Below, piece by piece: positions 28,851-37,325 of a stretch of 51,622 nucleotides of DNA (position 1 is its first letter; every line of letters starts with the position of its first letter). The translations under genes were made by a program, and so were the position numbers. The DNA is from Flavisolibacter sp. (lineage in GTDB: Bacteria > Bacteroidota > Bacteroidia > Chitinophagales > Chitinophagaceae): NCBI GenBank assembly GCA_028288675.1, contig JAQBNG010000180.1, forward strand, positions 1 through 51,622. The letters are read 5' to 3'. A model generated the notes under the pieces. It was not told the origin of the DNA. It saw nothing but the letters and a program-made list of their open reading frames with translations, and made no database searches.

Positions 28851-29177
28851 ATGCAGATTTACTCCCTGATGCAGAATCGTCCTGTGGTAGTTATTCTGCA
28901 AACAGCTCCATCAAAACTTGTAGTTACGGATGGCTTCCATATAACAGCGCCGGTGCAGGTTACCTACTCACCAAAAAGAACCTACTATTTTACTATCGCC
29001 TGCATTGTTGAAAACGATGTATTGGTGGGCGGTGGCATTGCAATGACCATGCTATTTTTTATGGGGCTGTCATCTGGTTTTATTGTTCTGCAACTCCTTA
29101 GTATCGCCCCTATTTTTTACCTGCTTTTTCTTTATTATATCAAGCGTAAAGAGTTTATACAAATAAGGCCTGCTTAA
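28851..29177 (+). CDS. Small membrane protein, unknown
   Basis: 108 aa. The N-terminal half (MQIYSLMQNRPVVVILQTAPSK) looks like a soluble beta-rich segment with no signal peptide. The C-terminal half has two adjacent hydrophobic helices (about 57-76, GGGIAMTMLFFMGLSSGF, and 78-96, LQLLSIAPIFYLLFLYY), then the basic end IKRKEFIQIRPA. Fifteen bases separate it from the GT4 gene, so the two are probably one transcript and it may help at the membrane. I do not recognise a family. Confidence 0.6.
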   Translation: MQIYSLMQNRPVVVILQTAPSKLVVTDGFHITAPVQVTYSPKRTYYFTIACIVENDVLVGGGIAMTMLFFMGLSSGFIVLQLLSIAPIFYLLFLYYIKRKEFIQIRPA

Positions 29178-29192
29178 TTTGCCTTTATCATT

Positions 29193-30332
29193 ATGGCAAC
29201 AAGAAAAAAAATTCTTTGGCTGGCAAGCTGGTATCCCAATAAGTACGATCGGTTTGATGGTGATTTTATTCAGCGCCATGCAAAGGCTGCTGCTTTATTT
29301 GATGATATACATGTGATTTTTGTAAAACAATCGGCAGGGCAACTTCACGCTGAAACAGAAAGTAATATAAGTGAAGGTTTATCAGAGCAAATCCTCTATT
29401 TACCAAAACACACCACCTCTTTTGGGAAAATTCAGAATTACCTGCAATGGAAAAGGCACTTTAAAAAAGTAATCGAAGACTACTTCAAAGGTGGATTGCC
29501 CCACCTTGTTCATGTACATGTGCCCTGGAAGGCAGGACTAATTGCTTTATGGTTAAAGAAAAAACACAGACTGCCTTTTATTGTAACGGAGCACTGGGGT
29601 ATCTATAATAATATTGCCGACGATAATATTCAAACAAAATCTTTCTTTCAAAAACGATTGCTTAAAAAAATTTTTAAAGAAGCTAAATCATTCATTTCAG
29701 TCAGTAAGTTTTTAGGTGAAGGCGTAAATAAAACACTGTTGAAAAAGCCCTTTACAGTTGTGCCAAATGTAGTTGATACGACCTTGTTCTCTGCTGATGC
29801 CGGCAAGTATAGACGGTTTACTTTTTTGCATGTTTCTAATATGGTGCCTTTGAAAAACGTAGAGGGAATCATTCATGCGTTTTACCAGTTTCTTATAGCA
29901 GCTGGTGCCGATGCGCAACTGATCTTGATCGGAAACAGGGATAATGGGTATCATCAGTTAGCGGAAAGTTTAGGTTTATTGAACCGCTCCGTTTTCTTCA
30001 GGGGGGAAGTTCCATATGAAGAAGTGGCAAGGGAAATGCAGCATTCTCACGTTTTTGTTTTGAACAGCAACATCGAAAATTCGCCTTGTGTGATAGGCGA
30101 AGCTTTATGCTGCGGTCTCCCTGTAATTACAACTAAAGTTGGAGGCATACCTGAATTGGTAAATGATCAGAATTGCCTGCTTGTTAACGCAAATGATAAC
30201 ACCGGCCTTACAAAAGCTATGCTTCAAGTTCATCAGCAATATTATCAGTTCAATCCTTTTCAAACTGCTTCATCAGCAAAGCAAAAGTTCTCTTATCTTT
30301 CTATCGGCAGGGAGCTTCATGACCTGTATTAA
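29193..30332 (+). CDS. Glycosyltransferase family 4
   Basis: 379 aa GT-B-fold sugar transferase. The N-terminal acceptor half has KILWLASWYPNKYDRFDGDFIQRHAKA and HVHVPWKAGLIA with VTEHWGIYN; the C-terminal donor half has TFLHVSNMVPLKNVEGIIHAF, ILIGNRDNGY, VFFRGEVPYEEVAREMQHSHVFVLNS and the nucleotide-sugar E-x7-E-type motif near NSPCVIGEALCCGLPVITTKVGGIPELV. Cytoplasmic, membrane-peripheral. Substrate unknown; cell-surface glycan synthesis is likely. Probably co-transcribed with the preceding small membrane protein. Confidence 0.92.
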   Translation: MATRKKILWLASWYPNKYDRFDGDFIQRHAKAAALFDDIHVIFVKQSAGQLHAETESNISEGLSEQILYLPKHTTSFGKIQNYLQWKRHFKKVIEDYFKGGLPHLVHVHVPWKAGLIALWLKKKHRLPFIVTEHWGIYNNIADDNIQTKSFFQKRLLKKIFKEAKSFISVSKFLGEGVNKTLLKKPFTVVPNVVDTTLFSADAGKYRRFTFLHVSNMVPLKNVEGIIHAFYQFLIAAGADAQLILIGNRDNGYHQLAESLGLLNRSVFFRGEVPYEEVAREMQHSHVFVLNSNIENSPCVIGEALCCGLPVITTKVGGIPELVNDQNCLLVNANDNTGLTKAMLQVHQQYYQFNPFQTASSAKQKFSYLSIGRELHDLY

Positions 30333-30592
30333 TTTTTTAAACAGGCTATTAGAGGGTTATACGTTTATCATTGCCAAATACGGCTGGTAAAGTAGCGTAG
30401 TCAAATACAAACGTCGGTTTATGAGAGAATAGGAGGAAGCTAATAGCCGATGAATAAATAATTTGTGCCATTTACTAAATAGGGCAACAATAATAATTAC
30501 AAAAGAATTTGATTTAGTTAATTTTATAACATCCTTCCTCTGAACTGCTAAAATCCAATTCCACTTTATTTTAAATTTTGAAACCAACTGAT

Positions 30593-32203
30593 ATGAAGAA
30601 GATTCATCTACTCTTTTGCTTGCTTATAGCATCAATAACCCAAGCGCAGTTAGTGAATAACGGGGCTATAATAACAATACAGTCAGGCGCTTCAATTTTT
30701 TGTGCGGGTAATTTTACAAACACTTCCGGGACTATTACCAATGATGGTAAAATAGAAGTGCAGGGCAGCTTTACCAACAGCGGAACCTACAACTCAGCCA
30801 CTAGCGATGATTCGCTTATTATATCAGGTGCTGGTAATGCAACGCTTAATTCCGGTGGTGCTATGTTTCGGTATCTTACCATAAATAAAGCTTCAAATAC
30901 TGACATAGTTACCTTGGGTAGCAGTGTATTAATAGGCAATAAACTCGATTACCTGTCTGGCAGTTTATCTACAGACTATTTAGCTAATCCCGGCTACTCC
31001 ATTTCGGCGCCGTTAACTGCTGTTTTTAATTTTGCCGCCGGCAGAGAAATTGCAGGAAATGTAAAGCGTACAGGTTGGGTTAATGGCTCAACGGTTTTAT
31101 TTAATGGCGCTAATATGCAATTGGCTACAAACGGTGGCACTGCACCAACTGAATTAATGGTAACCATGTTACCGGATGGATTTGGTGGCGATCCTTCTCA
31201 AGTTGAAAGGGAAGTAAAACGTAAATTTCTTTTTACACCCACCGGGGGGACCGGGTTTACTACGGATATCCGTTTTCCTTATTTATCGGCTGAACTCAAT
31301 ACAAATACAGAAGGCAATCTTGTTCCGTGGAATTTAATAAGCTCAGAATGGAATGCACGGTTTTCGATTGTAAGCAGGGATGGTGTAAACGATTGGGTAA
31401 GTACAGCAGGCATTGATGCCGCATCATTGGTACAGGAGTGGAAGCTTGCTGATCCTAGATATACGTTTAATGTAACTGCTCAATTGCGTGGAGCATGGAA
31501 CGGGGCAGATATGAATGCCTCCATGAATTCGATTTTACCAACAGCGCAACCTTACAACACAACACCATTTAATTATACTGGAACCGAATCGGTAGCCACT
31601 ATCCCCAATGCTAATGTTGTTGACTGGGTTTTGGTGGAGTTAAGAAAACCGGTGACTGGTTTACCTGCGGATGCTTCATCAGGTACAATTATTGGCAGAA
31701 AAGCAGGGTTTTTATTAAGGAATGGAACTATAGCTGATCTTGATGGAGTAACACCTGTTTCTTTTGATATATCAAAACAAGGTTCATCTTTCATAACTAT
31801 TCGTCATCGCAACCATTTGGGTGTGATGAGCAATTCAATTCCTTCAAGTGCATCCGGAACTTTTGCTAATGATTTTGCAGGCCTTGCAAACGTTTATAAA
31901 AATCCGTCAATTTCTTCTCAACCATTGATATTATTAGCTGGCGGTACTTATGGCTTGTGGGCAGGTGATGGAAACAAGAGTGGAAATTTAGCCGCTTCAG
32001 ACATAACAGCAATCAGGCTTGCTATTTCCAATGGCCTATCTGGTTATCAGGTGGCAGATGTAAATCTATCCGGTAATTTAGCTGCAAGTGATATAACTCT
32101 CACCCGGCTTATGATTTCATCCGGTGGCCAGGGCAGTGCTCCTTCCCGTACCGGTTTTATCGAAAAAATAAAATCGCATTTGCCAGATACTATAACAGAA
32201 TAA
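30593..32203 (+). CDS. Secreted protein with C-terminal dockerin-like double EF-hand
   Basis: 536 aa from ATG 30593 (MKKIHLLFCLLIASITQAQ, a clear signal peptide); an in-frame TTG 15 bases upstream is less likely. The N-terminal region has repeated beta-strand/Asn-Thr-Gly-rich turns (VNNGAIITIQSGAS, FTNTSGTITNDGKIEVQGSF), suggesting a solenoid or adhesin-like stalk. Near residues 458-505 are two 12-residue Ca loops in dockerin spacing: GDGNKSGNLAASDITAIRL and ADVNLSGNLAASDITLTRL (Asp1, Asn3, Ser5, Asp12). It lacks a T9SS tail, ending SHLPDTITE. It is followed 23 bp later by a T9SS-sorted protein, a plausible binding partner. Exact function unknown. Confidence 0.8.
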   Translation: MKKIHLLFCLLIASITQAQLVNNGAIITIQSGASIFCAGNFTNTSGTITNDGKIEVQGSFTNSGTYNSATSDDSLIISGAGNATLNSGGAMFRYLTINKASNTDIVTLGSSVLIGNKLDYLSGSLSTDYLANPGYSISAPLTAVFNFAAGREIAGNVKRTGWVNGSTVLFNGANMQLATNGGTAPTELMVTMLPDGFGGDPSQVEREVKRKFLFTPTGGTGFTTDIRFPYLSAELNTNTEGNLVPWNLISSEWNARFSIVSRDGVNDWVSTAGIDAASLVQEWKLADPRYTFNVTAQLRGAWNGADMNASMNSILPTAQPYNTTPFNYTGTESVATIPNANVVDWVLVELRKPVTGLPADASSGTIIGRKAGFLLRNGTIADLDGVTPVSFDISKQGSSFITIRHRNHLGVMSNSIPSSASGTFANDFAGLANVYKNPSISSQPLILLAGGTYGLWAGDGNKSGNLAASDITAIRLAISNGLSGYQVADVNLSGNLAASDITLTRLMISSGGQGSAPSRTGFIEKIKSHLPDTITE

Positions 32204-32226
32204 ATTGACACGTTAATAAGTAATGT

Positions 32227-33447
32227 ATGAAACGAAAACTACCCATAATTATAATTTTACTCATCTGCACACTTTTTATAAATTTTCGGGCTCAGAGCCA
32301 ACTGTGTGAGTGGAGATTGATAAATCCAACCTTTAACGCTATTGATCCTGATGATGCAGGACCAGCAGTAAGTTCTGCAGGCTTTACATTTCAGGTGCGT
32401 ACTGTGAGTGGTTCCATTCCTAATGTTATTGCAATAACAACTGGCTGGTCTTGGCAATCGCTTAATGCTATGATACCAGTCGGGGGCCTTAACCCAGGAA
32501 CTGGAATTATAGCACCGGGATGTACAACTACTAGTAACCCCGCTAATATTGTGCTTTCAGCGGCTTTCGCGTCAGCTGGATTTCTATTTCCTTCCGTTAA
32601 CGAGTGTTTTGAAAATACTCAGACCGTAAATTCTACAGTTTTTGACCGGACTGCCATTGCTATACTCGAAACTTCTACTTCCGGCCTGACCATCAATACA
32701 ACATGGATGGATGTATTCACTGTCACCATGTGGGCCAGAAACAGTTCTAATCCACGTGCCGGTTTTGTGATGGTAAATTCAAGCTTCTTAGGGACACCAG
32801 GACCATTTTCAAATTATGAAATTTCGAATTTAGGTGGACAGACTTTTGAGGCCAATTCCCTTACTTACACCACACCGCTAGCCATCCCAATAGCTACGCT
32901 GCCGGTATCGTTAACAAAATTCGACGTGCAATGTCAACCTAACAAATCAACCAGCATTTCATGGACAACTTCACAGGAAATCAACAATAATTATTTTGAA
33001 GTTGAAAAAAGTGTAAATGGAACTACATGGAATAGTCTAAATAAAGTAACTGCTTCGGGCAATAGCTCAACTCAAAGGGCTTATCAAATAAACGATGCGC
33101 AGGGCGGCACTGCGTTTTACCGCCTGAAACAAGTCGATCTTGATGGGAAAGTAACTTTTTCCAATACGGTGAAGACATCCTGCGCCGGAAGAAACGTGTA
33201 TGTAACCTTATATCCGGTACCGGCAAGAGATATTGTAACCCTCGTAATAGGTTCTGATAAATCAATAAAAACTGCCTTGCAGGTGTTCGATAACAAAGGA
33301 AGAATGATAATCAATATGCCGGTAAGCATCTCTACTGGCGTCAACAACTTTAAAGTTCCGGTACAAAAATTAGCGGCAGGTGAGTATATAATCAGAAGCT
33401 CTGATGCTGGAATTGAAGTCAATAAGCGCTTTACTGTAATCAGATAA
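32227..33447 (+). CDS. T9SS-sorted secreted protein with unknown beta domain
   Basis: 406 aa. Signal peptide (MKRKLPIIIILLICTLFINFRAQSQ), an unassigned beta-rich domain (about 30-220; CEWRLINPTFNAID, AGFTFQVRTVSGSI, WMDVFTVTMWARNS, RAGFVMVNSSFLG), an FN3-like domain (about 225-315; LTKFDVQC, SISWTTSQEINNNYFEVEKS, FYRLKQVDLDGKVTFSN) and a type A T9SS C-terminal domain (about 325-406; VYVTLYPVPARDIVTLVI to KRFTVIR). Expected to be surface-attached or released. Operonic with the dockerin-like gene. The N-terminal domain has the feel of a cohesin-like beta-sandwich, but I cannot support that beyond strand pattern and context. Confidence 0.82.
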   Translation: MKRKLPIIIILLICTLFINFRAQSQLCEWRLINPTFNAIDPDDAGPAVSSAGFTFQVRTVSGSIPNVIAITTGWSWQSLNAMIPVGGLNPGTGIIAPGCTTTSNPANIVLSAAFASAGFLFPSVNECFENTQTVNSTVFDRTAIAILETSTSGLTINTTWMDVFTVTMWARNSSNPRAGFVMVNSSFLGTPGPFSNYEISNLGGQTFEANSLTYTTPLAIPIATLPVSLTKFDVQCQPNKSTSISWTTSQEINNNYFEVEKSVNGTTWNSLNKVTASGNSSTQRAYQINDAQGGTAFYRLKQVDLDGKVTFSNTVKTSCAGRNVYVTLYPVPARDIVTLVIGSDKSIKTALQVFDNKGRMIINMPVSISTGVNNFKVPVQKLAAGEYIIRSSDAGIEVNKRFTVIR

Positions 33448-33467
33448 AAATAAACCACAATCAACTC

Positions 33468-33493
33468 AAGGCTGCCAACTGGCGGCCTTTTTT
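33468..33493 (+). terminator. Intrinsic terminator after the dockerin/T9SS pair
   Basis: Stem AAGGCTGCC (33468-33476) / GGCGGCCTT (33481-33489), loop AACT, then a T run. Confidence 0.85.
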
Positions 33494-33549
33494 ATGCAGG
33501 CCCTAACAAAAAAGCCCGAATCTCAAATCCCAAATCTGGATTTAGCGCC

Positions 33550-33557
33550 TATCTTTG
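33550..33557 (+). promoter_or_regulatory. Candidate -7 box of rpmI-rplT
   Basis: TAtcTTTG, exact -7 consensus. It gives an unusually long leader of about 95 nt before rpmI. Confidence 0.6.
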
Positions 33558-33558
33558 C

Positions 33559-33653
33559 GCCTCTTGTTTAAAAACAGGACATTGCCTGAAGAGGCTCCCT
33601 AAGTTTCTCCTTGTGGAGAACGCCTCAAGGGTGTAACGAAACAAGCATTTTAA
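33559..33653 (+). promoter_or_regulatory. Structured 5' leader of rpmI-rplT with two exclusive hairpins
   Basis: Hairpin 1: GCCTCTT (33559-33565) pairs with AAGAGGC (33589-33595), topped by CAGG (33575-33578) / CCTG (33585-33588). Hairpin 2: GAGGC (33591-33595) pairs with GCCTC (33622-33626), topped by TTCTCC (33605-33610) / GGAGAA (33615-33620). They share 33591-33595, so only one can form at a time. CCTTG (33609-33613) can also pair with CAAGG (33626-33630), a possible pseudoknot. This fits an L20-type autoregulatory leader, which is inference. Confidence 0.55.
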
Positions 33654-33851
33654 ATGCCAAAAGTTAAAACAAACTCCAGTGCCAAGAAAAGGTTCAAAGT
33701 AACCGGCACCGGTAAAATCACGCATCAGAAATCTTTCAAGCGTCACATTCTGACAAAAAAATCAAAAAAACGCAAACGGGCATTAAGAAAAGATGGCGTA
33801 GTTGCAAAGGCCAATATGGATTTTGTAATGCGGTTACTTCGCCTGAAGTAA
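33654..33851 (+). CDS. rpmI: 50S ribosomal protein L35
   Basis: 65 aa, highly basic. [20 protein letters not shown] and the [12 protein letters not shown] / [12 protein letters not shown] stretches are the L35 signature. It is first in the usual rpmI-rplT pair; infC, which often precedes them, is not next to it here, so the structured leader directly precedes rpmI. Ribosomal large subunit. Confidence 0.98.
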   Translation: MPKVKTNSSAKKRFKVTGTGKITHQKSFKRHILTKKSKKRKRALRKDGVVAKANMDFVMRLLRLK

Positions 33852-33916
33852 ACTATGAGTTGTGAACAAATAGCTCAATTCTAAACATCAATTTTTAAAT
33901 TTCAAACTAATCAGAT

Positions 33917-34261
33917 ATGCCACGTTCCGTTAACGCTGTTGCCTCCAGGGCACGCAGAAAAAGAATTTTAAAACAAGCCAAAGGCTTTTATGGCAAACGT
34001 AAAAACGTTTATACCGTTGCCAAAAACGTTGTAGAAAAAGGTATGACCTACGCTTACGTAGGCCGTAAATTAAAGAAAAGAGAATATCGCCGCTTGTGGA
34101 TTGCCCGTATCAATGCGGCCGTTCGCGAAGAAGGATTAACCTATTCGCAATTCATCAACCTTTTAAATGTAAAAGGTATTGAACTTGACCGTAAGGTGCT
34201 CGCTGATTTAGCCATGAATAACGCCGAGAGCTTTAAAGCTTTGGTTGCGCAGGTCAAGTAG
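33917..34261 (+). CDS. rplT: 50S ribosomal protein L20
   Basis: 114 aa. [30 protein letters not shown] is the classical L20 N-terminus; also [22 protein letters not shown] and [24 protein letters not shown]. Binds 23S rRNA and is needed early in 50S assembly. In Gammaproteobacteria and Bacillus it represses its own operon through the leader. It follows rpmI by 65 bp and is closed by a strong terminator. Confidence 0.98.
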   Translation: MPRSVNAVASRARRKRILKQAKGFYGKRKNVYTVAKNVVEKGMTYAYVGRKLKKREYRRLWIARINAAVREEGLTYSQFINLLNVKGIELDRKVLADLAMNNAESFKALVAQVK

Positions 34262-34296
34262 CCTAATAAACCTTCGAGGTGTTAAAATAGCTTTCA

Positions 34297-34328
34297 AAAG
34301 CCGCCTAAAACAGGGCGGCTTTCTTTTT
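34297..34328 (+). terminator. Intrinsic terminator after rplT
   Basis: Stem AAAGCCGCC (34297-34305) / GGCGGCTTT (34314-34322), 8-nt loop, then CTTTTT. Confidence 0.88.
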
Positions 34329-34338
34329 GCAGAAACAT

Positions 34339-34346
34339 TATTTTTG
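34339..34346 (+). promoter_or_regulatory. Candidate -7 box of speA
   Basis: TAttTTTG, exact -7 consensus, 35 nt before the ATG and just behind the rplT terminator. Confidence 0.55.
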
Positions 34347-34381
34347 TCGCATTCTTTACTGAACAACCTATTAATCTCTTA

Positions 34382-35779
34382 ATGAACAATACATACATTG
34401 ATCTCGTTCAGCAAACCTTTAATTTCCCACAAGAAGGGCTGAATGTAAAAGATGGTAACCTGCATTTTAACGGCCTGGATATGAAAGCGATCATTGCGAA
34501 ATATGGTACGCCGTTAAAGCTTTCCTACCTGCCAAAAATTGGAATGCAGATAAACAAAGCGAAAGAAATGTTTGCCAAAGCGTATAAAAAACATAAGTAC
34601 GACGGCGAATATTATTATTGTTACTGCACCAAAAGTTCTCACTTCAGTTTTGTGGTGGAGGAGGCCCTGGAGCATGGAATTCATTTAGAAACCTCCTATG
34701 CCTATGATATTGAGATCATCAAAAAACTATACGAAAAGAAGCGGATCACAAAAGATATTTTTATTATTTGCAATGGCTTTAAGCAAAAGGGCTATACCCG
34801 GCGTATTGCACAGTTGCTGAATACCGGGTTTAAAAATGTTATTCCAATCTTAGACAATAAAGAAGAATTGCAGGCTTACAAATCGGTAAAAGTTCCATTC
34901 AAGCTAGGTATCAGGGTGGCTGCCGAAGAGGAGCCGAGCTTTCCTTTTTATACTTCCCGTTTAGGCTTCCGGGCAAAAGATATTTTGGAGTTTTATGTAG
35001 ATCATATTGAGGGATACGAAGACAAGTTTCAATTGAAAATGCTTCATATCTTTTTAAATAAAGGTATTAAAGATGATATTTATTACTGGTCGGAACTGAA
35101 TAAGATTATTAACCTTTATTGCCAGTTAAAAAAGATTTGTCCTGAACTGGATTCCTTAAATATCGGTGGTGGTTTTCCCATCAAACATTCACTTGGATTT
35201 GAGTATGATTACCAGTTCATGATCAACGAAATAGTTAGCAACATCAAAGCTACCTGTAAACGAAATAAAGTGCAGATGCCTAATATTTTTACAGAGTTTG
35301 GCAGCTACACCGTTGGCGAAAGCATGGCGCATATTTATAGCGTTATTGGTGAAAAAGTGCAGAACGACCGCGAGAACTGGTACATGATTGACTCCTCATT
35401 CATTACCACTTTGCCAGATACCTGGGGGATTGGAGAGAAGTTTCTTATGCTGCCAATTAATAAATGGGACAACGAATATCAACGGGTAGTGCTTGGTGGT
35501 ATTACCTGTGATAGTCATGATTACTATGATTCAGAAGAGCATATTAACGAAGTGTTTTTGCCTAAAACTACGGGTGAAGAACCACTTTATGTAGGCTTCT
35601 TTCATACCGGTGCCTACCAGGACCAGATCAGCGGGTATGGCGGCATAAAGCACTGTTTAATTCCATCTCCAAAACATGTTATTATTGAGCATGATAAAAA
35701 CGGAAAGTTGATTGATTGGGTTTATGCCAAGGAGCAATCTGCTCAAAGCATGTTGAAGATATTAGGGTATATTAAATAA
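34382..35779 (+). CDS. speA: Arginine decarboxylase (fold-III PLP, biosynthetic-like)
   Basis: Decarboxylates arginine to agmatine in polyamine synthesis. 465 aa: this is the short Bacteroidota form, lacking the long C-terminal and insertion segments of the roughly 630-aa E. coli SpeA. The PLP-binding Lys is Lys84 in YCYCTKSSHFSFV (alanine-racemase-like barrel); also SLNIGGGFPIKHS (glycine loop for PLP phosphate), FTEFGSYTVGES, GGITCDSHDYYDSE (active-site Cys-Asp) and YVGFFHTGAYQDQISGYGG. Cytoplasmic. Followed by a 317-bp spacer. Confidence 0.9.
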   Translation: MNNTYIDLVQQTFNFPQEGLNVKDGNLHFNGLDMKAIIAKYGTPLKLSYLPKIGMQINKAKEMFAKAYKKHKYDGEYYYCYCTKSSHFSFVVEEALEHGIHLETSYAYDIEIIKKLYEKKRITKDIFIICNGFKQKGYTRRIAQLLNTGFKNVIPILDNKEELQAYKSVKVPFKLGIRVAAEEEPSFPFYTSRLGFRAKDILEFYVDHIEGYEDKFQLKMLHIFLNKGIKDDIYYWSELNKIINLYCQLKKICPELDSLNIGGGFPIKHSLGFEYDYQFMINEIVSNIKATCKRNKVQMPNIFTEFGSYTVGESMAHIYSVIGEKVQNDRENWYMIDSSFITTLPDTWGIGEKFLMLPINKWDNEYQRVVLGGITCDSHDYYDSEEHINEVFLPKTTGEEPLYVGFFHTGAYQDQISGYGGIKHCLIPSPKHVIIEHDKNGKLIDWVYAKEQSAQSMLKILGYIK

Positions 35780-36096
35780 AAAGGCTGGATTTTATTCTAT
35801 TGCCATTTTAAATTTTGCGACCCATTCTGCCTTCTGTGGGAAGCGTTGCCATGATTTTATTTTTCAACTTACCTACTGCAGATTGTTTATTGCAAATTAT
35901 TTCTTCATGAGTTCTAATGTCTATAAATAACGATATCGTTAGGAAAGTTATCCAGGGTAGTATAGCGTTACCTAAACCTTTGGGCAGTATTGTTGATTCA
36001 AAGATTGAAGCTTGAAACCTATATATCGAAGTAAGTACGCCGGTTTTACTTATTGTTGAAAATGAAGGGAGGAGTATATCTAAATCCACATCCATC
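35780..36096. other. 317-bp spacer between speA and the DUF547 gene
   Basis: No exact promoter box for the downstream gene is visible. A minus-strand frame of 103 codons (35808-36119) covers it; its C-terminal end, IMATLPTEGRMGRKI, is oddly protein-like. I do not call it a gene because it overlaps the DUF547 start and has no promoter. Confidence 0.4.
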
Positions 36097-36804
36097 ATGT
36101 ATAACAGCAATACCGCCATAAAGCTTTCGCAGGAATTTATTTATGCAGCTAAAACCGGAAATGGGACAACTGGTTTTGTTGATAAATTGAAAAAGATAGG
36201 TTACGAAACTTTGAAAAATAGTTTAAATACGGATAATGATAAGAAAGCTTTCTGGATAAATTTATACAATGGTTATACGCAGGTTTTACTAAAAGAAAAT
36301 CCTGATCAATATAAAGATCCCTCCTCATTTTTTACATCACATCAAATAGAAATTGCGGGTAAAAAGTTCAGCCTTGATGATATTGAGCATGGCATACTCC
36401 GCCACTCTAAAATAAAATGGAGCCTTGGTTATTTCAACAAGCTTTTCCCCGGTAAAACGGAAAAAGAATTGCGGGTTGGCAAAGTGGATTATCGTATTCA
36501 TTTCGCCTTGAACTGTGGCGCAAAAAGTTGTCCGCCCATTGCTTTCTATTCACCCGAAACTTTAGATGCACAATTAGATATTGCCACCAAAAATTATCTA
36601 ACCTCCGAGGTGACCTATAAAGATGATAAACTTTACCTGCCTGCTATTATGGGTTGGTTTCGTGCCGATTTCAGCGGTAAAAATGGAATTAGAATTATCT
36701 TAAAAAGGCATCTTATGATTCCCATTGATGCTGACCCTGCCATTAGTTTCAACAAATACGACTGGACATTGTTCTTAAATAACTACCATGTGCAAGACCT
36801 TTAA
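36097..36804 (+). CDS. DUF547 domain protein at the head of the arsenosugar cluster
   Basis: 235 aa. DUF547 hallmarks: KAFWINLYNGYTQVLLKEN, DDIEHGILRHS, RIHFALNCGAKSCPPIAFYSPE and the C-terminal YDWTLFLNNYH. The family's biochemistry is unknown. No signal peptide follows ATG 36097. The frame is open a further 27 codons upstream (to a TGA at 36013) without an ATG, so a longer or non-ATG start is possible. It precedes the CMD gene and arsS by 31 bp on the same strand, so a role in the arsenic pathway is suggested by context only. Confidence 0.85.
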   Translation: MYNSNTAIKLSQEFIYAAKTGNGTTGFVDKLKKIGYETLKNSLNTDNDKKAFWINLYNGYTQVLLKENPDQYKDPSSFFTSHQIEIAGKKFSLDDIEHGILRHSKIKWSLGYFNKLFPGKTEKELRVGKVDYRIHFALNCGAKSCPPIAFYSPETLDAQLDIATKNYLTSEVTYKDDKLYLPAIMGWFRADFSGKNGIRIILKRHLMIPIDADPAISFNKYDWTLFLNNYHVQDL

Positions 36805-36835
36805 AATTATATTACCTCATAAAAAAATAAAATAA

Positions 36836-37177
36836 ATGATGAGTGAAAATCACTACTACAATGCGGCTGACCTCGCAAAGTTTAGCAACATAGGAGAGTA
36901 TCAAAAAGAGCTGGCCGATAAATTCTTCAGTTACTATGGTGAGGTATTTAAAGACAGCGCTTTATCGGCAAGAGAAAAGTCGCTGATCGCCCTGGCCGTA
37001 TCCCACGCTGTGCAATGTCCGTACTGCATTGATGCGTATAGCAGCGACGCTTATGAAAAAGGTTGGAGTGAAGCGCAAATGATGGAAGCTGTACATGTAG
37101 CCGGCGCCATTAAAGGCGGTGCCGTATTGGTACATGGTGTGCAGATGATGAATAAGGTGAAAGAGATTGCGATGTAG
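36836..37177 (+). CDS. Arsenosugar-associated peroxidase-like protein (CMD/AhpD family)
   Basis: 113 aa, one carboxymuconolactone-decarboxylase/AhpD-like domain. The redox CxxC is in HAVQCPYCIDAYSSDAYEKG (two Cys about residues 61 and 64), with ALAVSHA before and AVHVAGAIKGGAVLVHG after. Immediate neighbour of arsS, matching the TIGR04169 family that travels with this radical SAM protein. A second ATG follows the first, so the start may be 36839. Presumed redox partner or thiol-handling step in arsenosugar formation; the reaction is not established. Confidence 0.9.
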   Translation: MMSENHYYNAADLAKFSNIGEYQKELADKFFSYYGEVFKDSALSAREKSLIALAVSHAVQCPYCIDAYSSDAYEKGWSEAQMMEAVHVAGAIKGGAVLVHGVQMMNKVKEIAM

Positions 37178-37264
37178 CCTGCCTGCGTGGGGAACTTAGT
37201 AGTAGAAACTTTACTTATTTTAATCAGTCATTTAGTATGAACTTTTCTTTTTTGTAACCTAACA

Positions 37265-37317
37265 GAAGTTTTTCATAGCATCGTCTGTTGCGTCGCACTC
37301 TTGTACGTTCATAACAT
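37265..37317. repeat. Dispersed intergenic repeat, copy C
   Basis: The core TTGCGTCGCACTCTTGTACG is at 37288-37307, preceded by GAAGTTTTTCATAGCATCGTC (shared with copy B). It separates the CMD gene from arsS and ends a few bases before the upstream arsS start. Confidence 0.75.
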
Positions 37318-37325
37318 TATTCGGC

